64,000 bases of DNA. Source: Knufia peltigerae (Eukaryota > Ascomycota > Eurotiomycetes > Chaetothyriales > Trichomeriaceae). The stretch is taken from assembly GCA_030247855.1 (NCBI GenBank), contig JAPDRN010000115.1, positions 1-64,000 on the forward strand. Reading direction: 5' to 3'. The first letter of the stretch is position 1, and the number at the start of each line of letters is the position of its first letter. Of the stretch, positions 57,311 through 64,000 are shown in pieces. The notes beneath the pieces were generated by a model that saw only the letters and a program-made list of their open reading frames with translations, made no database searches and had not been told where the DNA came from. The position numbers were made by a program, and so were the translations under genes.

Positions 57311-60300
57311 TTAACCCAAGGGGCCGTATTCTTCGATGACACTTCTCGGTTGAACATATTTACCAACCGGGCGATACTTTATGTCATCATATCCATATGA
57401 CTTCGGTCCACCAACCTCGAGACCTCGCGGTGTTTCTGTCCATCGTGGCGAACAAGCCATGGCTAGCACAACGACCTGGCAGCCATACCGATACTCGGGA
57501 ACGCCCACGGCGCGTCCACTTTGCTTGTCAATCACGGCGATCAAATCAGGCACGCTGGCTAGGATCTCCGTGCGGCCATCTGTGGCGGTATGCTCGGCGT
57601 AGATGTTCTCGTTGATGAACGGGATGCGCAAGGTGCCGTCCGTGCTGCCTTGCAAGGTGTGCTCATCTCCTTCAGCTTCGGTGTGTCCAACTCCCGTAAT
57701 GTGCAACACACCTACGGAAAGGCCTTTGTGCGTTTTGCGTTCGATAGATGTGATTTTGCCCCGATATAGGACTTTGGCACTTCCCTGGCCTCCAACCTCT
57801 TCAATAATCCGCTCGGCAACACGGGAGATGGTATTAGTCGAGTCGGCAAGCGCCATAGCTCTCCCTATGCGCCAGGCCAATGACACCGTGTTCGGAACGG
57901 CATGATCTTGAACAATCTCGCCCGTTGTCGGCCGTCCTGCCAGCCCTACCAGGGAACCTAATTCCGAGATGGCGCCTCGCAGTGGCCTGTCGACATCTTC
58001 GTCACGCGGAGCCCGTGTCATAAGCATGCTGCGTCCGGTACCCGAATCGATCGCGCACGGTACAAATTCGCCTGGTCGACGCACCGTCAACGTGATCTGC
58101 CAGCACATGGGGTTTGCACGGCCCATCAAGTCTGCGTCTACGACAGGTCGATCGAAGAAGCGAGACGAACCCCAAAGGCAAGGTTCAAGGCCATTGGAGC
58201 CGCCGATTTCCAGTCCCATGACGGCGTCAAAGGTGTCCTGACGTAGGTACGCCATGAGTTCCCGGATTGCCAGCACAGTCTCGTGGGCTTGCAGGCGTTC
58301 CGAGATGGCAGACGGCGAGCCCATGCGGCCTCCCCAGTAAACGACTGAGGTTTTGGAGAGCGAGGAAGGGTCGACCACGCGTATGGTATGTCCGGCCGAG
58401 AGCATGGCTTGCAGTTGGATCCTGCCGGCATCGGGTGGCCCTCCACCACCACAGCCGAGTAGGTAACAGCCATTCGCAATGTAGTCCAGATCTACTGTAG
58501 TGAGATTCCATTCCAGAACACCGTTGCTCGAGTTTGGACTTATCCTGGGCCGGTAGGTATAGTGATCGATGCTTCTGCTTTTGCTTTCATTCATGTTGGT
58601 CGTTTCACTTTGTGCCGGCGGGTCTGCTAGCTCATCAAGGAGGTTCACATCGTCTCCTTGCACGTCTTGCTGAGTGCGGCCGCTGTCAAGATCAACGTCG
58701 CCAATGGCTTTGACAATGATGCGAGTTTGGTTGCTCAGGTAGGGTATTGGCATTACCTCGACCTCGGCAATGTAGACGCTCTCTTCGATCGCACCCAATG
58801 ACACAGCTTTACGGAGCGCGCGGCCCTTAGCTTTCTGCACAACCTGATCGTGAGATTGTCGTGATGTATCTTCGATTTCATCGAGCTGAGCACCGACTTT
58901 GGAGCATGCGGCGCCAACCGCATTGGCAACATCGTGATAAGGGGGTATTGTCAGACTCGAAGCTCCGGATAGAGTCTCTGGTGCTAATATCGAGCCTCCC
59001 CCGACAAGGAATACGGGTAGCGGTTCTGGAGAAGTCTTGACTGTATCTATCGCTTCTTCAAGAAGACTTTTGATATGAAGTTGCGTCTGCCGGACAACAT
59101 CGTGATCGATATGCGAGACCAGGCTCCTCGAGCCGATGTTTATCTTACCAGCTGCAACTGCAATATCGGTCGCGGTTGTAGTATCGCCGCCGAACACTAA
59201 GGCTTTCGTCAGGATGTCGTTGCCAACAGATTGTGGACCGACTCTAATCTTTCCGCCAGATGTAGACCTCAGCATGGAACCTCCTCCTAGCCCGACCGAA
59301 TGAAGGTGTGGCAAAGAGTAATTCACCTTCACTCCTGCAATAGAAGCGTATGTTGAAGCTTGTCGAGGAAGACCAGATGGAAGCAAAACGCCTACGTCGG
59401 TCGTTGTCCCACCAATATCGACGACAACGGCAGAGGCTGACCTGTCTTTACCAAACGTACGGTCTGATAGATAGGCAGCTCCACGCATTGAATTTGTAAC
59501 TCCGGAAGCAAATGTGCGTATGGGGATACGAGCAGCTGTTACTGCATCGAGTAGAGTTCCGTCGTTTTGGGTTAGGTACAAGGGGCATTTGGACAAGCCT
59601 AGCCGGGCCATGGCCGATTGAAAACGTCGAACAGTTCTTCTGGCATATCGCAAAATAGCTGCGTTGAGGATTGCTGCATTCTCTCGTTCTAGAAATCCTG
59701 TCCCTTTGTTTAGTGGAACTTCATGGTTGAACGGGTTGAGAGCATACCAATATTTGCAACCTCGTGGGAGCACACCACGTCAATACCTGGGTTTTCACGA
59801 AGAATGATTTCTTTGACCCTTTCCTCTTGCTGAAACTGGGTGTCTATGGGTGAATAGACGCCAGCCACGACTACTGCTGTGACTCCTCGGGCACGGATAT
59901 CAGACAAGGCCTGCACAACCTCATCCGCACTGATAGGGGCCTCCTCAGTACCGTCGATGTTCAGACCACCGTCGACGTAACCCACGTAGCTTTGGATAAT
60001 TGCCGCAAGGTCAGGAGGCCATTCCGAAAAGGGCTTCACGTCACGCAAAAAACTTTTAGACAAGCGCAAAACTGCAACGCGGCTCAGATGGCGGCTTTCC
60101 CTCTGTATGACGGCATTGAGAAAAGCCGTGGTTCCGATCGTGACGGAAGCAAGCTGGTCAAGTGGGACAGCAGATGCCTTCAAGACTGCGTGGATGGCAG
60201 ACTCGACACCTGAGGTGGTGTCAGGCGTGGTGGGAGTTTTGTGCGTAGCGAGAACGCCACGGCTTTGTTCAGCATGACGCCTTGGATCTAGAAGCACGGC

Positions 60301-60428
60301 GTCTGTATTTGTACCTGTTCCATCTCCATGTCAGCTGAGAATGTTAGTGTTTATCGTGGAAGGGAAGTTGAGGGACAGCAGACGATCTCACCTCCGACAT
60401 CGACGCCGATTCTCATTCTGCTGGCCAT
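57311..60428 (-). CDS. Hydantoinase/oxoprolinase (HyuA) fused to DUF917
   Basis: Model: exons 60428-60392, 60314-59748 and 59697-57311; 996 residues, GT-AG introns. The joined start MRIGVDVGGTNTDAVLLD is the phosphate-binding loop of the ASKHA fold in hydantoinase A. VTIGTTAFLNAVIQRES and SHEVANIGFLERENAAIL follow from the N-terminal domain. VVDIGGTTTDVGVLL and GLGGGSMLR mark the HyuA core. From ~605, VDLDYIANGCYLLGCGGGGP starts a DUF917 domain, with TVRRPGEFVPCAID and a C-terminal YRYGCQVVVLAMA. The family hydrolyses cyclic amides (hydantoins, 5-oxoproline) in an ATP-dependent manner. It lacks the HyuB half of yeast 5-oxoprolinase, so a hydantoin-like substrate is favoured. It diverges from the NCS1 permease gene. 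Confidence 0.88.
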
Positions 60429-60989
60429 GGTTTTTGTTATTGCGTTAGGACTTTGGAAGAGGTCTTAACCACCAACAGAAACAGCCGAAGGTAAATCGAA
60501 CTGGCAAAGACTATTGGTCGAAGGTGCTGAGGAAAAGGGAAAATGTGCTAAGATAGATCTAGACCGCTGCATGGAATCACTTGGTCCATTATTGCGTTTC
60601 TGGATGGGCCGACTCAAGCCAGAAGCCATCATCGACATACAGTTGTAATTATATCTTCCAAATGCAGCATTTCGGTGAGCAGATTTCCGAAAGCCTGGGC
60701 TGCTGGGTGGAGCCTTTGCCATGTGCCGAACGCTTCCCAGTCGACACTAAGGTCTTAAAGAGGTTGGATATGGAGTCCGAGCGAGCTTGGTAAACGCAGA
60801 GGGTGGGTTTTGTCGTGAAGCATGTGGTGGAAAATCCGAGATCCAAGGATCACGACATCGCTTCTATTGATGGTGCGATCGACTTGATATATTGATATAT
60901 ACGGGAATGTCATTGGCGAACGGTTGAATCGTTATGAGCAGATTTAAGTTGGTCATATCGGAGAACGGCAACGATCGAGCAAAAGAAAC
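60429..60989. promoter_or_regulatory. Shared 561-bp divergent promoter of hydantoinase and NCS1 permease
   Basis: The two starts face away from each other. The region has several GATA-core words (for example AGATAG near 60551, CGATAT-like and TTATCT-like sites), which in fungi can mark nitrogen-catabolite control by AreA-type factors. GATA cores are frequent by chance, so the regulatory reading is only suggestive. Confidence 0.4.
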
Positions 60990-63046
60990 ATGAGCCTTCT
61001 TCGGAAGATCCAGCGCAAGGTCGAGTTGCACCAAGGAAGCGATGACATTCCGCCCAATCGATGGCAAAATCGAGATCTGATTCCACTTCCACCTTGTAAG
61101 AACCTTACTTGAAGTTCGGAGATTTTGGTTGTGTCGATCTGCCGCTAATTGTACGACGACTAGCCCGGCGACAGTGGAAAGATCTTGACTTTATTGGACT
61201 CTGGAGCACAGTCTTTCTGACCATCTATGGGTGGCAAGCAACTGCTTCTGTGCTCTCCTTTGGCCTGAATGTCTGGCAGTCCATAATCTGCACGATTATC
61301 GCGCGGATAATTCAGCTTGCTGTTGTCCTCAGCCTGGGCTGGTACGTGCAAATTCCCTAGGTAGTGTACCGGTGCTTTCCCGGGCTAACCACAACATATA
61401 GGATGGGCGGTGTATGGCACATTGGTTATACCGTTCAATCGAGATTCGCGTTCGGTGTCTGGGGGTCATATGTGCCCATATTGATCCGCGTGGGAGTGAC
61501 TTGTGGTGGGTTTTGGTGCCACCCCTCGATGGATCTAGTACAACTAACGTCGATGCCGTCGAAGTCTGGTATGGTATCCAAAGCTTTACCGGCGGCCTGC
61601 TTGTCAGCACAATCCTCTCAACCATATTTCCGTCCTACCAGCACATGAAGAATACGCTTTCAGCATCAGCGTCGATGACGACGAAGCAATTCGTTGGGTT
61701 TGTTCTGTACAACATCAGTGCGAAAAGCTTCCCCTTTTATCCCTGCTGTACGTGAAGCGACCTGACCACAAGATTCAGTTGCTATTCCCATGTTGTACTT
61801 CCCACCTGACCGGCTACGCGTACCCCTCAAGATCTCACTTGGGGTGAGTGCTTGCACGATTTTTGGGCTGTCCATCGGCTTAATGGCCGCCGCGCACGGA
61901 GTGGGCGACTACGTATCGACCAAGTCCACAGCCAGGGCAGGCTCCGAGCTGGGTTGGGCATTTGTCCACGGCATCACTGCTCTTGTGGGCGGGAACGCGG
62001 TGGGGATGACCAGCCAGACCGACTTCTCAAGGTTCGCTCGGCGACCGAGAGACCAGGTGCTAGGTCAGTCGTTCGGAGAACTGTTCTTTGGCATCGTGGT
62101 GCCCGTATTTGGCGTGCTCGGCACGTCTGCCGCCGGCAAGATGTACGGAGACGTCAACGAGCTGGGCTTGTGGAATCCGCCCAACATTGTGCAGCTGTGG
62201 CTGGACACCGACTACCATAACCCGAAGTTGCGTGCGGCGGCATTCTTCACCGCCCTCGGGCTTTTGGCAAACATCCTGGCCCTAAACTCAGTCGAGAACG
62301 GTGTCTCTGGTGGCATGGACTTTGCCGGCCTTTGTCCCAAATATATCAACATTCGTCGTGGATCCTACCTCATCGCCATCATCTCGATACTGTTGAACCC
62401 GTGGCAGATCTTGGCAAAAGCCTCTACTTTCACTGCGGCACTCAGCAGTTTCGGAGGTAAGGCTATATACATCACTCTGAAGTATTGTCCACTGTAGGGT
62501 GTTGTTTGCTAACTGAAAACAACTTGAACAGTCATCCTGGGTCCAATGATGGGCGTCTTCACGTCCGAGTACTATATGGTCCGCAAGCGAAGAGTCAAGC
62601 TTAGCGACTTGTACCACTGCGACCCCAGAGGGTTATACTACTTTTGGCGAGGCATCAACGTTCGTGCCTATGTCTCGACGGCGGTGGGAATCGCCCCTTT
62701 CATCGGTGGGATGGCATCGGTGAACCCGAGCAACAGTATTCCGGTTGGGCTGACGCGAACATTCTACCTTGGTTTCATCGCCGGCTACATCATTTCTTTC
62801 CTCACTCAGTGGGGATTGAGTGTGCTCTTTCCCCCGGCCGGACTAGGGGAGGTCGATCAGTATGATACGGTAAGTTCGATTTGCACTACCCCCCGGGCAG
62901 GTGATACTAACGCCCTCGATTAGTTTGGCACTTTCACGCCAGAAGAAGCTCAGAAACTCGGTATTCAGACAAGCCCAGAAGCCGAAGATTCTACACTAGA
63001 GCACATAGATATCGAGGAGCTTGATAAGGAAGATCGAGAAAGGTGA
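60990..63046 (+). CDS. NCS1 nucleobase/hydantoin/allantoin permease
   Basis: Model: exons 60990-61095, 61164-61341, 61402-61505, 61565-61717, 61779-62456, 62532-62869 and 62924-63046; 559 residues, all GT-AG. Joined coding reads NRDLIPLPPSRRQWKDLDFI, the NCS1 entry motif before helix 1, then IYGWQATASVLSFGL, GVWHIGYTVQSRFAFGVWGS (helix 3), TCVWYGIQSFTGG (helix 4, substrate region), and GVGDYVSTKS, TSQTDFSRFARRPRDQ. Twelve helices and an acidic C-terminal tail (EHIDIEELDKED) are expected. Relatives import uracil, allantoin, thiamine, cytosine or, in bacterial Mhp1, benzyl-hydantoin. The divergent hydantoinase makes a hydantoin-type or allantoin-like substrate plausible. Confidence 0.9.
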
Positions 63047-63352
63047 ACGTTAATAGGACTGAGTTTATCTTTGTCACTTGTAGTTAGTCAATCTAATTCT
63101 CTCCACACCATTACAATTACATATCGCTGACATAAGCGGGCATTCGTTGCGGTTTGGGATTATGATCTCACGACCACAACAACGATCTCGCATGGTGAAG
63201 TAATATGTAGAGTTTCTTCACTACTCATCATATCTAGCATCTGGCACTTTACAGGATGACTTCATGACGTGCAATTCCAGTCTGGATGCTCAACGCCGCC
63301 TTTCCTTCCCGCATATTGACCCATTGCAATACCTGGCTCACTAAACCTATGC
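63047..63352. other. Convergent intergenic region
   Basis: 306 bp between the NCS1 and partial MFS 3' ends. Nothing else seen. Confidence 0.5.
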
Positions 63353-64000
63353 TTACATTCTGTGCACTGAACTCTTTCTCGACCAGCGTCGGAAAGTCTT
63401 TCCCTTATAGTAGAACAAGATGCCGAACAGGCACCACAACAGAATCAACGACGCGTTGGTCATGATGGGAGGAATATATCCGTCGTCAACGATCCAGTCA
63501 GTAATGAACTTGCTAAAGCCATAGCCCCAGACATTCTTGTTGACTGTGATCGAGACGAACAGACTACCAGCAACAGGCTTGTAGCTGTCGACTGCATATG
63601 TGGATGCAATACCGGGAATGGCCGCGACTTGGATACCGGCGCACGTGTAGCCGATGATCACGATAGCCTCCCAGGGCCATTTGTTCTCATAGCCAACGCT
63701 GACGATGATGTTGCCCAGATACATGATGATGACGTAGGGGATCATTGCGACCAGACGCATTTCCGGTTCACGAATGCCGCGGTTCCTTGCCGTCAGTCTC
63801 GCGGCGACCCAATCTGAGAATGGTCCGGCGGTAACAAGACCAATCATGGCTCCAGCGAAGATGGCAAAGTTTGTGAACCCAATAGTCTGACTGCTCCAGT
63901 TGTAAGGTGGCGCAGCGAAAGCCTGTGTCTGTGTCAAGTTGAGCGTCAAGAATGACGAGCAGCTCCAGGAGACAACAAAACTGGCGAATTCGACAATTGG
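63353..64000 (-). CDS. MFS transporter, C-terminal part (continues past the window)
   Basis: The frame is open from the stop at 63353 to the edge, ~215 residues, and the true start lies outside. About six hydrophobic segments are present, with typical late-helix motifs of fungal MFS proteins: FAIFAGAMIGLVTAGPFSDW, VNKNVWGYGFSKFITDW, GYIPPIMTNASLILLWCLFG and a final SSVHRM tail. The loop AARLTARNRGIREPEMRL is the charged cytosolic loop usual between helices 8 and 9. I infer a DHA1-like 12-helix exporter or organic-anion carrier; the substrate is unknown. It lies head-on to the NCS1 gene. Confidence 0.85.
   Translation of the reverse strand, partial: PIVEFASFVVSWSCSSFLTLNLTQTQAFAAPPYNWSSQTIGFTNFAIFAGAMIGLVTAGPFSDWVAARLTARNRGIREPEMRLVAMIPYVIIMYLGNIIVSVGYENKWPWEAIVIIGYTCAGIQVAAIPGIASTYAVDSYKPVAGSLFVSITVNKNVWGYGFSKFITDWIVDDGYIPPIMTNASLILLWCLFGILFYYKGKTFRRWSRKSSVHRM

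Overview
The window is nuclear DNA of a filamentous ascomycete (Pezizomycotina). The basis is: about 50-100 bp GT-AG introns with CTNAY-type branch points, a Het-C/TinC protein, a fungal thaumatin-like GPI protein, DUF3455, DUF6604 and DUF3425 proteins, FHS and NCS1 permeases, and long gene-free spacers. A Eurotiomycetes-like source is possible but I cannot fix the class from the sequence. No rRNA, tRNA, CRISPR array, transposon ORF or prokaryotic operon was seen. Most genes are spliced. I rebuilt exon structures by hand from splice signals, reading-frame phase and family consensus, so junctions are models.

Layout. 0-4 kb: an odd left edge with a bacterial-type KsgA fragment abutting a (GTT)n tract, then an RRM+YTH RNA reader. 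4.4-10 kb: a DHA1 drug/polyamine-type MFS exporter, a small unknown protein and a Rab4/Ypt4-like GTPase. 10.5-16.8 kb: a divergent pair of membrane-traffic genes (Vps3-like CORVET subunit and the Golgi golgin CASP/Coy1). 16.8-24 kb: gene-poor, with only a secreted DUF3455 protein and a DUF6604 protein. 24-29 kb: thaumatin-like protein, an unknown low-complexity protein and a flavin amine oxidase. 29.9-38 kb: FHS-family sugar permease, GNAT acetyltransferase, Atg27 and prefoldin subunit 4. 38.4-41.5 kb: peroxisomal acyl-CoA thioesterase and a four-helix membrane protein. 42.8-49.6 kb: zinc alcohol dehydrogenase, bZIP-DUF3425 regulator, sugar-type MFS transporter and a cupin, which look like a small catabolic cluster. 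50.5-56.7 kb: Het-C/TinC, a TDG/Mug-type DNA glycosylase and a thioredoxin-like protein. 57.3-63 kb: a hydantoinase/DUF917 enzyme and an NCS1 permease diverging from a shared 561 bp promoter. 63.4 kb to the edge: the 3' end of another MFS transporter.

How the genes fit together. Three genes serve endomembrane traffic (Rab4-like, Vps3-like, CASP) and Atg27 joins them functionally. Two neighbourhoods look metabolic: the ADH/bZIP/MFS/cupin block and the hydantoinase/NCS1 pair, which reads as uptake plus hydrolysis of a hydantoin-like or oxoproline-like nitrogen source. The most unusual observations are three GC-AG introns (two in one ADH gene, which also has a 12-nt exon), long low-complexity insertions inside conserved folds (YTH, Rab, thioesterase), a repeated intergenic octamer ACTCCGTA, and the bacterial-looking left end.
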